17,563 bases of DNA, taken from assembly GCA_011525065.1 (NCBI GenBank), contig WTIY01000008.1:1-17563 (forward strand), read 5' to 3'. Under the pieces are notes generated by a model. That model worked only from the letters and a program-made list of their open reading frames with translations, was not told the origin of the DNA and did no database searches. Each line of letters begins with the position of its first letter. Position 1 is the stretch's first letter. Positions 1 through 7,024 of this stretch are shown here, piece by piece. The DNA is from Flavobacteriales bacterium. Lineage in GTDB: Bacteria; Bacteroidota; Bacteroidia; Flavobacteriales; Flavobacteriaceae. The translations under genes and the position numbers were made by a program.

Positions 1-1615
1 AACAGCCAATGCTTACCGCATTATGAGCAATATCGATACTGCGGTGGCTTATTATAACAAATCCATAGAATTCTACAACGAAGACCGCAGGCTCCAAGCA
101 GCGAATTACAGCACCTTGGCAGACATCAATTTTGACTTGGCCGAGTATCAAAAATCAGGAAAATATTACGACAGCACCCTGACCTTCTTGGAAGAAAATT
201 CACGTGCCTGGCGTCGGATGAAAAAGCGCTTGGAAAATCTGGCGGATGTGATTAAATACGAGCAAATCGCGGCGGTAAATGATTCTATCTTGGGCTTGGT
301 GGCGATGACACCGGAAGAGCGCCTGGCTTATTTCACGGCCTATACCCAAAAGTTAATCGAGCAGGCAAAGAAGGATTCAATTGCTGCAGTAAAGCGAGAA
401 AAGCGTGAAAGGAACAACGAGTTTTACACCAAAAAGTCTGGAAAAAATAACGCCGGAGGCGCCTTTTACTTTTATAACAGCACCACTGTGGCATACGGTA
501 AACAAGAGTTCAGAAGCATCTGGGGTAACCGCGCTTTAGAAGACAACTGGAGAAATGCCAGTAAGTCATTGATGACTCCTGGTGAGGACGAAATTGCCGG
601 AGAAGAGGAAGGGATGGCCATAGAGAATCGCACCATCATGGATCCCAACACCTACATTGGAAGGATTCCTTCAGATTTGGCGATCATCGACTCTCTAAAA
701 CGGGATAGGAACTTTGCCTATTATCAGCTCGGACTGGTCTACAAGGAAAAATTCAGAGAATATGAGCGAGCAGCAGACAAGCTAGAAAAGCTGCTTACTT
801 TTGACCCCCAAGAGCGCCTTGTGTTGCCGTCGAAGTATTACCTGTATAAAATATACGATCTGCTGAAAAACGAGCAGGCGGCATTGGCTTGGAAAGAGGA
901 CATTATTGAGCGCCATCCGAATTCCCGATATGCCGAAATCTTGAGGAATCCGCAAACTCAATTGGCCAGCGATGAATCGAGCCCAGAGTTCAAATACAAA
1001 TCATTGTATAAGCTTTTTGAAGAAGGCCAATACCAGGAGGTAATGGCCCTTTGTGATGAATACATTAATGCATACACGGGCAATGATATTTTGCCCAAAT
1101 TTGAGCTGCTCAAGGCGACGGCATTAATGTATGTAGAAGGATTTATGGCCTACAAAAATGCCATTAATTTTGTTGCCTTAACCTATCCTCAGTCTGAGGA
1201 GGGCAAACAGGCTCAAGAGATTTACACTCGAGTTTTACCGGGACTGGCCTCGTCAGAATTTAGTTCAGAGGGAGACAAATACAAGATCGTTTATCGTTTT
1301 AAAGGGGAACAGCAGGAGGCTCAGCAAGCCTATTTGGAGGCGGCTAAATCGGCTTTGGCCAACTTCCCAAGAGAAAAGTTATTTGCCAGCTGGGACTATT
1401 ACACTCCAGGCGAATCATTTGTGGTGATACACGGCCTGAAATCGCCTCTTGGCGCCAAAGGATTTGGAGAAACTTTAGCCCGAGAACGCAGTTTTAAGCT
1501 CGATCGTCCGTTTTTTGTGATTTCCACCGAAAATTACCGCGTGGTGCAATGGCATAAAAATTTAATTGATTATCTTGACCTTCAGAGTCCTGAGTCCAGT
1601 GAGTCTGGACAGTAA
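1..1615 (+). CDS. porW: SprE/PorW-like TPR protein of type IX secretion and gliding (3' part of gene)
   Basis: The reading frame is open from base 2, so the gene is cut by the window edge and about 537 C-terminal residues are visible. The ATG at 23 is an internal methionine, not the start. The visible part begins in a TPR-like helical repeat (AYRIMSNIDTAVAYYNKSIE) and carries further TPR-like pairs such as the stretch with NFAYYQLGLVYKEKF and YERAADKLEKLLTFDP. It ends in a globular tail. Family knowledge: SprE/PorW proteins are large outer-membrane lipoproteins of about 850-900 residues, needed for type IX secretion and gliding in Bacteroidota, and are often found just before a bactofilin and the ATP synthase genes, as here. 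The assignment rests on this synteny, on the TPR architecture and on the look of the C-terminal domain; the lipoprotein signal lies outside the window. A generic TPR protein is the alternative. Confidence 0.75.
   Translation, partial: TANAYRIMSNIDTAVAYYNKSIEFYNEDRRLQAANYSTLADINFDLAEYQKSGKYYDSTLTFLEENSRAWRRMKKRLENLADVIKYEQIAAVNDSILGLVAMTPEERLAYFTAYTQKLIEQAKKDSIAAVKREKRERNNEFYTKKSGKNNAGGAFYFYNSTTVAYGKQEFRSIWGNRALEDNWRNASKSLMTPGEDEIAGEEEGMAIENRTIMDPNTYIGRIPSDLAIIDSLKRDRNFAYYQLGLVYKEKFREYERAADKLEKLLTFDPQERLVLPSKYYLYKIYDLLKNEQAALAWKEDIIERHPNSRYAEILRNPQTQLASDESSPEFKYKSLYKLFEEGQYQEVMALCDEYINAYTGNDILPKFELLKATALMYVEGFMAYKNAINFVALTYPQSEEGKQAQEIYTRVLPGLASSEFSSEGDKYKIVYRFKGEQQEAQQAYLEAAKSALANFPREKLFASWDYYTPGESFVVIHGLKSPLGAKGFGETLARERSFKLDRPFFVISTENYRVVQWHKNLIDYLDLQSPESSESGQ
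1594..1610 (+). other. Small inverted repeat at the 3' end of the porW-like gene
   Basis: GTCCAG (1594-1599) and CTGGAC (1605-1610) form a perfect 6-bp stem with loop TGAGT, ending two bases before the stop codon. No T-tract follows, so it is not a terminator. It may be chance or an mRNA 3'-end structure before the bactofilin gene. Confidence 0.3.
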
Positions 1616-1626
1616 AGCGTGCAAGT

Positions 1627-2085
1627 ATGTTTAGTGAAAAAAAACAAAAGCAATTTATGGAACCTTCAGTAAGTCAAAACAGAATCAACGAAGGAACAAA
1701 GCTTGTGGGTGACATCACCTCAAGCGGGTTTTTCCGAATCGACGGAACCATCGAAGGCACTCTAGAGAAGCCTTCTAAAGTCGTCCTAGGAAAATCGGGC
1801 CTGATCAAAGGAAAATTGGTTTGTGGTGATGCGGACCTAGAAGGCCGTGTTGAGGGCGAACTGCATGTCAGCGGAACCTTAACGTTGAAATCATCAGCCA
1901 GAATCCAGGGACAAGTTGTTGTTGGCAAACTATCGGTTGAGCCGGGCGCCATTTTTAATGGTACATGCAGCATGCAAGAAGGAACCAAGCCTGCCGTTGA
2001 ACCCAACGTCACTCAAAAAACGAGTCTATTTGACCGTCAGCATCGGCTCAAAAAAACTGAATCCACCGAGGCGACTTCAGCCTAG
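1627..2085 (+). CDS. Bactofilin (polymer-forming cytoskeletal protein)
   Basis: This 152-residue protein has the bactofilin core from about residue 18 to 110. The core is a run of short beta-helix rungs with regular glycines and hydrophobics (for example GDITSSGFFRIDGTIEGTL, then GLIKGKLVCGDADLEGRVEG and SARIQGQVVVG), flanked by short disordered tails as is typical. Bactofilins polymerise without nucleotide into filaments near the membrane and organise cell shape or envelope machines. The gene starts 11 bases after the porW-like stop and is probably co-transcribed with it. The start is either the ATG at 1627 or the one at 1657 (residue 11); neither has a Shine-Dalgarno sequence, which is normal here. 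The Lys/Thr-rich tail after residue 120 has no recognisable motif. Confidence 0.9.
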   Translation: MFSEKKQKQFMEPSVSQNRINEGTKLVGDITSSGFFRIDGTIEGTLEKPSKVVLGKSGLIKGKLVCGDADLEGRVEGELHVSGTLTLKSSARIQGQVVVGKLSVEPGAIFNGTCSMQEGTKPAVEPNVTQKTSLFDRQHRLKKTESTEATSA

Positions 2086-2117
2086 GTTCTTTTTCATTCA
2101 CCGTCGTCTCTTTTGTT

Positions 2118-2333
2118 ATGCCGTCGAATCAAAATTCTTGGAAGCGGTGGTTAGTGCTCTCAGGAATTGGACTGGAGATGGGCGCTATCATTTATTTGGG
2201 GCATAAGCTGGGCCAGTGGGCGAGTGAGGCCCTGGAGATTCATTCAAAAACACCACAAATATTGGGGACGCTTTTAGGAGTGGCTTTGTCTCTTTATCTT
2301 GTTGTTCAACAAACCAACAAACTCAATTCTTGA
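2118..2333 (+). CDS. atpZ: AtpZ/AtpI-family small membrane protein
   Basis: This 71-residue protein has two predicted membrane helices, roughly residues 10-32 (WLVLSGIGLEMGAIIYLGHKL) and 48-64 (LGTLLGVALSLYLVV), joined by a short polar loop. Size, helix layout and the Gly-rich first helix match the AtpZ/AtpI family, whose genes lead many ATP synthase operons. These proteins are thought to assist c-ring assembly or, as AtpZ-AtpI pairs, to act as a Ca2+/Mg2+ channel. The gene lies 32 bases after the bactofilin and its stop is directly followed by the next membrane-protein gene, so it appears to open the ATP synthase block. Function is inferred from family and position. Confidence 0.85.
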   Translation: MPSNQNSWKRWLVLSGIGLEMGAIIYLGHKLGQWASEALEIHSKTPQILGTLLGVALSLYLVVQQTNKLNS

Positions 2334-2338
2334 TTGTC

Positions 2339-2719
2339 ATGCAATCATTCCAAGGGTTTTTCAGGGAGTTTCTGCTGGCCAGTGTATTGGTGTTTGCCCT
2401 GCATATAAGTGTAAGAGCGTGGGCTGGCCTCGGTCTTTTTCCGCCCGATATATTGTGGTCTTATGGAGTAAATATATCTCTTGGGCTGTTATTGGTGTAC
2501 TTAGTCACCAATGTCCTGAGTGAGCGGTCCATGAATGTGGGTTGGACGTTCATCGGCACAAGTGGACTAAAATTTCTATTCTTTTTTATTGTGGTTTGGC
2601 CTGAAATAAACCGAGACCAATCGATTTCGGCCAGTGAGTTTGGGGCCTTTTTCGTGCCCTATACCTTGTGCCTGTTCATGGAATTGAGGTTTTTGGCTAA
2701 ACGCCTTAACGCTCTGTAA
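2339..2719 (+). CDS. AtpI-like four-helix membrane protein, probably DUF6168
   Basis: This is a protein of about 126 residues with four predicted membrane helices: FLLASVLVFALHISV, ILWSYGVNISLGLLLVYLV, FLFFFIVVWP and the helix around FFVPYTLCLFMELRFL. The frame could begin at a TTG (2330) overlapping the atpZ stop, but the ATG at 2339 is preferred. Between atpZ and atpB, flavobacteria usually carry a protein of this size and topology annotated DUF6168, which resembles AtpI (UncI). AtpI-like proteins help assemble the c-ring. I assign it by position and topology, not by a conserved motif. It is probably co-translated with atpZ. Confidence 0.7.
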   Translation: MQSFQGFFREFLLASVLVFALHISVRAWAGLGLFPPDILWSYGVNISLGLLLVYLVTNVLSERSMNVGWTFIGTSGLKFLFFFIVVWPEINRDQSISASEFGAFFVPYTLCLFMELRFLAKRLNAL

Positions 2720-2784
2720 TTTACATCGGCGAACAGGCCTTCAAAAAAACCTTTGATTTCCTTTTACTTTCTAATCATATGTGG

Positions 2785-2792
2785 TATTTTTG
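2785..2792 (+). promoter_or_regulatory. Candidate -7 promoter element before atpB
   Basis: TATTTTTG matches the Bacteroidota -7 consensus TAnnTTTG exactly and lies in the 111-base gap between the AtpI-like gene and atpB. It would start transcription near 2797, giving a leader of about 34 bases to the ATG at 2831. No TTG is found at the usual -33 distance, so this may be a weak or regulated promoter, or chance. The placement argues against a TTG start for atpB at 2753. Confidence 0.35.
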
Positions 2793-2830
2793 CCGCGATT
2801 TTTATTGACAGTTTACCAACAAAACGAAGG

Positions 2831-3970
2831 ATGCAAAAAGATCGATTAGCCGCACTATTTTTTATTGTTTTTGTATGCTTTGGCGCCCTAAATCTTTGGG
2901 CTTCCGACAACAAAGAGAAAGGGAATACTCCTGAAGACAGAAAAACAGAAGTGAGTGCTTATGTCAAGCACCACAATTTGGACACTCATGATTTCGGTTT
3001 GTTTTCATACACTGATGACCAGGGAGCGCATCACTCTGTAGGATTCCCTCTACCGGTTATCCTTTGGTCAGACGGTCTTCATGTCTTCTCCTCGAGCGCT
3101 TTGCATCACGGGGAAACCGTGGTTGCCTCAAACGGTAAATTCTTTAAACTCGACACCCACACGTATAAAATTTATGAGACAGACGCAGAGGGCACTTTTA
3201 AGTATGACGATCAGCATCATGTGACCAATGTGGCGCCGCTTGATTTCTCCATCACTAAAAGTGTATTCATGATCATGGTTGTGAGCGTGCTGTTGTTCTT
3301 GATTTTTTCGTCTTTAGCCAAGTCTTATGCTGAAAACAAAAGCATCCCAAAGGGCGTTGGTCGATTTTTTGAGCCCATCGTGCTTTACATCAGAGACGAC
3401 ATTGCTATTCCCAATATTGGAGAAGAGAAGTATCAAAAGTACATGCCTTATTTGTTGACGGTCTTTTTCTTTATTTGGTTTTTGAACTTATTTGGATTGA
3501 CCCCACTTGGGATAAACGTCACGGGTAACATTGCGGTGACCACAGCCTTGGCCATCATAACTTTTTTGTTGACGAATCTCACCGGAACCAAAGACTACTG
3601 GAAACACATTTTTGACCCATTAGGTCATGGGATGCCTTGGGCAGCCAAAATCCCTTTATACATAATATTGATTCCCATCGAAGTATTGGGAATCTTCATC
3701 AAACCCTTTTCGCTGTTGATTCGTTTGTACGCCAACATGCAGGCAGGACATATCGTACTAGGAAGCCTTATCGGTTTGATTTATATTTTCCAAAACTGGA
3801 TTGCAGGACCACTTGGTTTTGGTCTGTCTTTTGCCATTTCGCTTATTGAGCTTTTGGTGGCATTATTACAGGCCTACATTTTCACCATGCTTTCTGCTTT
3901 GTATTTTGGATTCGCAAGTGAAAGTCACGATCACGCTGTGGAACACGACGGGGAAGTGCAACATTTGTAA
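2831..3970 (+). CDS. atpB: ATP synthase F0 subunit a
   Basis: This is the 379-residue stator subunit a, which forms the two proton half-channels against the c-ring. The N-terminus looks like a signal peptide (MQKDRLAALFFIVFVCFGAL), followed by a periplasmic domain rich in His and Asp to about residue 135; this extension is usual in Bacteroidota. Membrane helices follow from about 143. The essential arginine is R298 in LLIRLYANMQAGH. H307 and E340 occupy the sites of E. coli E219 and H245, the common exchanged pair, and Q347 follows in LLQAYIF. The frame extends upstream to a TTG at 2753, but the ATG at 2831 gives the expected signal sequence. The C-terminal tail is His-rich (SESHDHAVEHDGE). 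Confidence 0.95.
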   Translation: MQKDRLAALFFIVFVCFGALNLWASDNKEKGNTPEDRKTEVSAYVKHHNLDTHDFGLFSYTDDQGAHHSVGFPLPVILWSDGLHVFSSSALHHGETVVASNGKFFKLDTHTYKIYETDAEGTFKYDDQHHVTNVAPLDFSITKSVFMIMVVSVLLFLIFSSLAKSYAENKSIPKGVGRFFEPIVLYIRDDIAIPNIGEEKYQKYMPYLLTVFFFIWFLNLFGLTPLGINVTGNIAVTTALAIITFLLTNLTGTKDYWKHIFDPLGHGMPWAAKIPLYIILIPIEVLGIFIKPFSLLIRLYANMQAGHIVLGSLIGLIYIFQNWIAGPLGFGLSFAISLIELLVALLQAYIFTMLSALYFGFASESHDHAVEHDGEVQHL

Positions 3971-3992
3971 GTGAATAGAATGTTTAATTTTA
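3965..3992 (+). promoter_or_regulatory. Candidate internal promoter before atpE
   Basis: TTG (3965-3967) and TAATTTTA (3985-3992) are separated by 17 bases. They resemble the Bacteroidota pair TTG / TAnnTTTG with one mismatch in the -7 element. Transcription would start near 3997, about 10 bases before the atpE ATG at 4007. An extra promoter here would raise c-subunit output, which is needed in many copies per enzyme. The gap is AT-rich, so a chance match is possible. Confidence 0.3.
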
Positions 3993-4006
3993 AATAAATA
4001 TTAGTT

Positions 4007-4198
4007 ATGACTATTCCAACTATTGTAGGAGCAGGTTTAGCAGTTATCGGTGTAGGTATCGGTATCGGTCAAATTGGGGGTAAAGCCATGGAGGCCATTG
4101 CTCGTCAGCCTGAGGCTTACGGAAAAATTCAAACGGCGATGCTTATTGCAGCGGCTTTGATTGAAGGTATCGGTTTCGCTGCGATTTTTGCGGCTTAA
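4007..4198 (+). CDS. atpE: ATP synthase F0 subunit c
   Basis: This 63-residue hairpin protein forms the rotor ring. Helix 1 is the glycine-rich run from about residue 5 to 25 (VGAGLAVIGVGIGIGQIGG), followed by the conserved polar loop ARQPE (32-36) that contacts gamma and epsilon, and helix 2 with the ion-binding carboxylate E53 in AALIEGIGFA. The residues after E53 are G-I, not the S-T seen in sodium-binding rings. Aligning the loop to Ilyobacter c puts Ile at the sodium-ligand Gln position; Q22 is four residues from K26, not six. The ring is therefore predicted to carry protons. The length is normal for flavobacteria. A structured 114-base gap follows before atpF. Confidence 0.97.
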   Translation: MTIPTIVGAGLAVIGVGIGIGQIGGKAMEAIARQPEAYGKIQTAMLIAAALIEGIGFAAIFAA

Positions 4199-4214
4199 TC
4201 GTCAAATTATTCTG

Positions 4215-4239
4215 TTGCCTCAACGGTTGGTTGGGGCGA
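4215..4239 (+). other. 10-bp intercistronic hairpin after atpE
   Basis: TTGCCTCAAC (4215-4224) pairs with GTTGGGGCGA (4230-4239) around the loop GGTTG, with two G-U pairs. It begins 16 bases after the atpE stop. No T-run follows, so it is unlikely to stop transcription. It could protect the atpE message from 3' decay or mark a processing site, a known way to keep c-subunit mRNA in excess; that role is inferred. Confidence 0.6.
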
Positions 4240-4256
4240 CAGTTTAAAGCAACTCA

Positions 4257-4270
4257 CACCTGAATAGGTG
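4257..4270 (+). other. 5-bp hairpin in the atpE-atpF gap
   Basis: CACCT (4257-4261) and AGGTG (4266-4270) form a 5-bp stem with the tetraloop GAAT. It is the second of three hairpins in this gap. The stem is short and could be chance. Confidence 0.35.
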
Positions 4271-4291
4271 AAAAGATAAATAACATAACTT

Positions 4292-4304
4292 CCCGATTTT
4301 CGGG
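4292..4304 (+). other. Hairpin just before the atpF start
   Basis: CCCGA (4292-4296) and TCGGG (4300-4304) form a 5-bp stem around TTT, ending eight bases before the atpF ATG at 4313. It would lie in the ribosome landing zone and could lower atpF initiation relative to atpE. The effect is inferred from position only. Confidence 0.4.
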
Positions 4305-4312
4305 CCGTAATT

Positions 4313-4804
4313 ATGGAAAAATTATTAGGAGAATTTTCAGTTGGCTTGTTCTTTTGGCAAACCCTTTTGTTTATCGCCTTGGTTTTATTGCTTAAAAAGT
4401 TTGCATGGAAACCTATATTGAATGCAGTCAATGAGCGCGAACAAGGCATCAAAGATGCTTTGGACTCTGCTCAGAAGGCCAAAGAGGAAATGGCCAACTT
4501 GCAAGCGGACAATGAGAAATTACTCAAAGAAGCTCGTGCTGAACGCGACGCCATGTTGAAAGAAGCGCGAGACATCAAAAATAAAATGATCAGCGACGCC
4601 AAGGATGAAGCCAAGGTGGAAGCGGATAAAATGGTCGCTCAGGCCCAAGCCGCCATCGAGAGCGAGAAGAAAGCCGCCATCGCCGATCTAAAAAATCAAG
4701 TAGCCACTTTGTCTTTAAACATCGCTGAGAAAGTAGTTAAGCAAAATTTGGCCACAGACGACAAGCAGCAAGAATTGGTTAAAAGTTTATTAGAAGAATC
4801 ATAA
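4313..4804 (+). CDS. atpF: ATP synthase F0 subunit b
   Basis: This 163-residue protein is the peripheral stalk subunit b. It has one membrane helix at about residues 9-28 (SVGLFFWQTLLFIALVLLL), the usual basic W-K-P-I segment at the cytoplasmic end (FAWKPILNAVNERE), and then a long charged coiled coil from about 40 to 140 rich in Ala, Glu and Lys. The C-terminal region (AEKVVKQNLATDDKQQELV) is the delta-binding part. Length and layout are typical of a homodimeric bacterial b subunit; no second b' gene is present. The ATG at 4313 has a hairpin just upstream. atpH starts 10 bases after the stop. Confidence 0.95.
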   Translation: MEKLLGEFSVGLFFWQTLLFIALVLLLKKFAWKPILNAVNEREQGIKDALDSAQKAKEEMANLQADNEKLLKEARAERDAMLKEARDIKNKMISDAKDEAKVEADKMVAQAQAAIESEKKAAIADLKNQVATLSLNIAEKVVKQNLATDDKQQELVKSLLEES

Positions 4805-4814
4805 ATCAGGACCG

Positions 4815-5357
4815 ATGACAGGGAATAGAGCCGCATTGAGATACGCAAAAGCACTGTTGAGCCAGGCTGAAGAAAAGAGCCAGGTGAAGGCGGTTTTGGT
4901 TGATATGGAGCGTATTGTCGAGACCCTTTCAGTGAGCAACGACTTGCGTGCTGTTTTGAGAAGTCCAGTGGTTAAGACGGATGACAAACAAAAGGTCATG
5001 GGCGAAGTTTTTGCCGGCGCCACACAAGAAACAAAAGATCTTATGGGGCTTTTGGCAAGCAATAAGCGAGTGTCGTTACTTGGACAAGTCGCAGAGTCCT
5101 TTCTTGATTTGTATCGAAAGACTCAAGGCATTGAGATGGCCAGAGTCATTACCGCTGCGCCTTTAACTCAGGACTTGGAAGCACAAATCATGCAAAAGGC
5201 AAAAGACATGACCGGTGGCAGCACCATAGAGCTGTCTGCTGAGGTTGACCCGAGCATTATGGGTGGGTTCATCCTGCGGGTAGGCGATATGCAGTACAAC
5301 GCAAGCATCGCTAATCAATTTCAAAAAATTAAACAAGAATTTAGTAAAAGTATATAA
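4815..5357 (+). CDS. atpH: ATP synthase F1 subunit delta
   Basis: This 180-residue protein is the OSCP/delta subunit that joins the tip of the b stalk to the alpha3beta3 head. The N-terminal helical domain (RAALRYAKALLSQAEEK at residues 4-20, with LRSPVVKTDDKQKV further on) has the family signature. The C-terminal part contains the conserved pattern IELSAEVDPSIMGGFILRVGD near residues 135-155, matching the PROSITE delta-type motif with D-x-S-I-x-G-G. It sits in the standard place between atpF and atpA. A 33-base gap containing a small hairpin separates it from atpA. Confidence 0.95.
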   Translation: MTGNRAALRYAKALLSQAEEKSQVKAVLVDMERIVETLSVSNDLRAVLRSPVVKTDDKQKVMGEVFAGATQETKDLMGLLASNKRVSLLGQVAESFLDLYRKTQGIEMARVITAAPLTQDLEAQIMQKAKDMTGGSTIELSAEVDPSIMGGFILRVGDMQYNASIANQFQKIKQEFSKSI

Positions 5358-5362
5358 TTCAA

Positions 5363-5376
5363 TGGGCTCTGGCCCA
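5363..5376 (+). other. Small hairpin between atpH and atpA
   Basis: TGGGC (5363-5367) and GCCCA (5372-5376) form a GC-rich 5-bp stem around TCTG. It ends 14 bases before the atpA ATG. There is no T-tract. It may tune the relative level of alpha, which is needed in three copies where delta is needed once, but this is inferred. Confidence 0.4.
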
Positions 5377-5390
5377 CAATAGCTAAAACA

Positions 5391-6965
5391 ATGGCAGAAG
5401 TAAATCCAGCTGAAGTATCAGCAATATTGAAACAACAACTCAGTGGACTTGAGTCTACCGCTTCTTTAGATGAAGTCGGAACGGTATTGACCGTTGGTGA
5501 CGGTATCGCTCGAGTTTACGGTTTGTCAAATGCACAATACGGTGAATTGGTTGAGTTCGAAAACGGCCTTGAAGGGATCGTTCTGAACCTTGAGGAAGAC
5601 AATGTAGGGGTGGTTTTATTGGGACCGTCTAAAGAAATTAAAGAGGGTGCTACTGTAAAACGAACGCAGCGTATTGCTTCGATTAATGTTGGAGAAGGCA
5701 TTGTTGGACGTGTGGTGAATACCTTGGGACAACCCATCGATGGTAAAGGCGCCATTGAAGGTGAGACTTTCGAGATGCCGCTTGAGCGTAAAGCGCCAGG
5801 GGTAATTTTCCGTCAACCCGTAAATGAGCCGTTGCAAACGGGGATCAAGTCCATTGACGCCATGATTCCTGTGGGTCGCGGACAGCGTGAGCTCGTGATC
5901 GGTGACCGTCAAACGGGAAAGACTACGGTTTGTATTGACACCATCTTGAATCAAAAAGAATTTTATGATGCTGGAGAGCCAGTATATTGTATCTACGTGG
6001 CTGTAGGACAAAAGGCATCTACAGTGGCGAACATTGCTAAAGTCCTTGAAGACAAAGGCGCTCTAGCCTATACAACCATTGTCGCGGCAAATGCTTCTGA
6101 TCCTGCCCCGATGCAGGTATATGCACCTTTTGCCGGAGCAGCGATTGGAGAGTACTTCCGTGATACAGGACGTCCAGCGCTTATTATTTATGATGACCTG
6201 TCTAAGCAAGCGGTAGCTTACCGTGAGGTGTCTTTACTGTTGCGTCGTCCTCCAGGGCGTGAAGCCTATCCTGGGGATGTGTTCTACTTACACTCAAGAC
6301 TTTTAGAGCGTGCGGCCAAAGTTATTGCCGATGACAACATCGCCAAAAACATGAACGACTTGCCAGCTTCTTTAAAAGACAAAGTGAAAGGTGGGGGGTC
6401 ACTGACCGCCTTACCGATTATTGAGACTCAAGCGGGAGACGTATCGGCTTATATTCCGACAAACGTAATTTCCATTACCGACGGTCAGATATTCTTAGAA
6501 AGCGACTTGTTTAACTCAGGGGTTCGTCCAGCGATCAATGTAGGTATTTCTGTATCTCGTGTAGGGGGATCTGCCCAGATTAAGTCCATGAAAAAAGTTG
6601 CGGGTACCTTAAAGCTAGATCAAGCTCAGTATCGTGAGCTAGAGGCCTTTGCCAAGTTTGGTAGTGACCTTGACGCAGCCACCATGAATGTGATCGAAAA
6701 GGGAAAACGCAACGTAGAAATTTTAAAGCAGGCACAAAACGACCCTTATACGGTCGAAGATCAGGTAGCCATTATTTATGCCGGATCGAAAAACCTGCTT
6801 CGCGATGTTCCTGTGGAAAAAGTAAAAGAATTTGAAAGAGATTACATCGAGTTGCTCAACACTAAACACAGAAGCAGTTTAGACGAGTTGAAGGCCGGAA
6901 AGTTAACGGACCAGGCCATTGAGGTGTTAACTCAAGTGGCAAAAGACCTTTCATCTCGATACTAA
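5391..6965 (+). CDS. atpA: ATP synthase F1 subunit alpha
   Basis: This 524-residue protein is the non-catalytic nucleotide-binding subunit of the F1 head. The beta-barrel domain covers residues 25-95 (VGDGIARVYGL). The P-loop GDRQTGKTT is at 171-179, the Walker B strand ALIIYDDL at 263-270, the alpha signature PAINVGISVSR at 380-390 with the arginine finger R390, and the C-terminal helical domain follows. The segment ADDNIAKNMNDLPASLKDKV near residues 313-332 is a Bacteroidota-type version of the loop before GSLTALPIIETQ. The beta subunit that would complete the catalytic site is not in the window. All nucleotide-contact motifs are intact. Confidence 0.98.
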   Translation: MAEVNPAEVSAILKQQLSGLESTASLDEVGTVLTVGDGIARVYGLSNAQYGELVEFENGLEGIVLNLEEDNVGVVLLGPSKEIKEGATVKRTQRIASINVGEGIVGRVVNTLGQPIDGKGAIEGETFEMPLERKAPGVIFRQPVNEPLQTGIKSIDAMIPVGRGQRELVIGDRQTGKTTVCIDTILNQKEFYDAGEPVYCIYVAVGQKASTVANIAKVLEDKGALAYTTIVAANASDPAPMQVYAPFAGAAIGEYFRDTGRPALIIYDDLSKQAVAYREVSLLLRRPPGREAYPGDVFYLHSRLLERAAKVIADDNIAKNMNDLPASLKDKVKGGGSLTALPIIETQAGDVSAYIPTNVISITDGQIFLESDLFNSGVRPAINVGISVSRVGGSAQIKSMKKVAGTLKLDQAQYRELEAFAKFGSDLDAATMNVIEKGKRNVEILKQAQNDPYTVEDQVAIIYAGSKNLLRDVPVEKVKEFERDYIELLNTKHRSSLDELKAGKLTDQAIEVLTQVAKDLSSRY

Positions 6966-7024
6966 TTCTAGGGGAAACTCAAAAAGGACAATGGCAATAA
7001 CCATTTTAAGTAAAGTAAGGAAAC

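Noticed and set aside
1674..2012. Antisense ORF across the bactofilin gene, and similar long antisense frames elsewhere
   Set aside because: They are shadows of strongly supported genes and show no family signature of their own.
2753..2830. TTG start extending atpB by 26 residues
   Set aside because: The ATG at 2831 gives the expected signal-like N-terminus, and a candidate promoter lies inside the extension.
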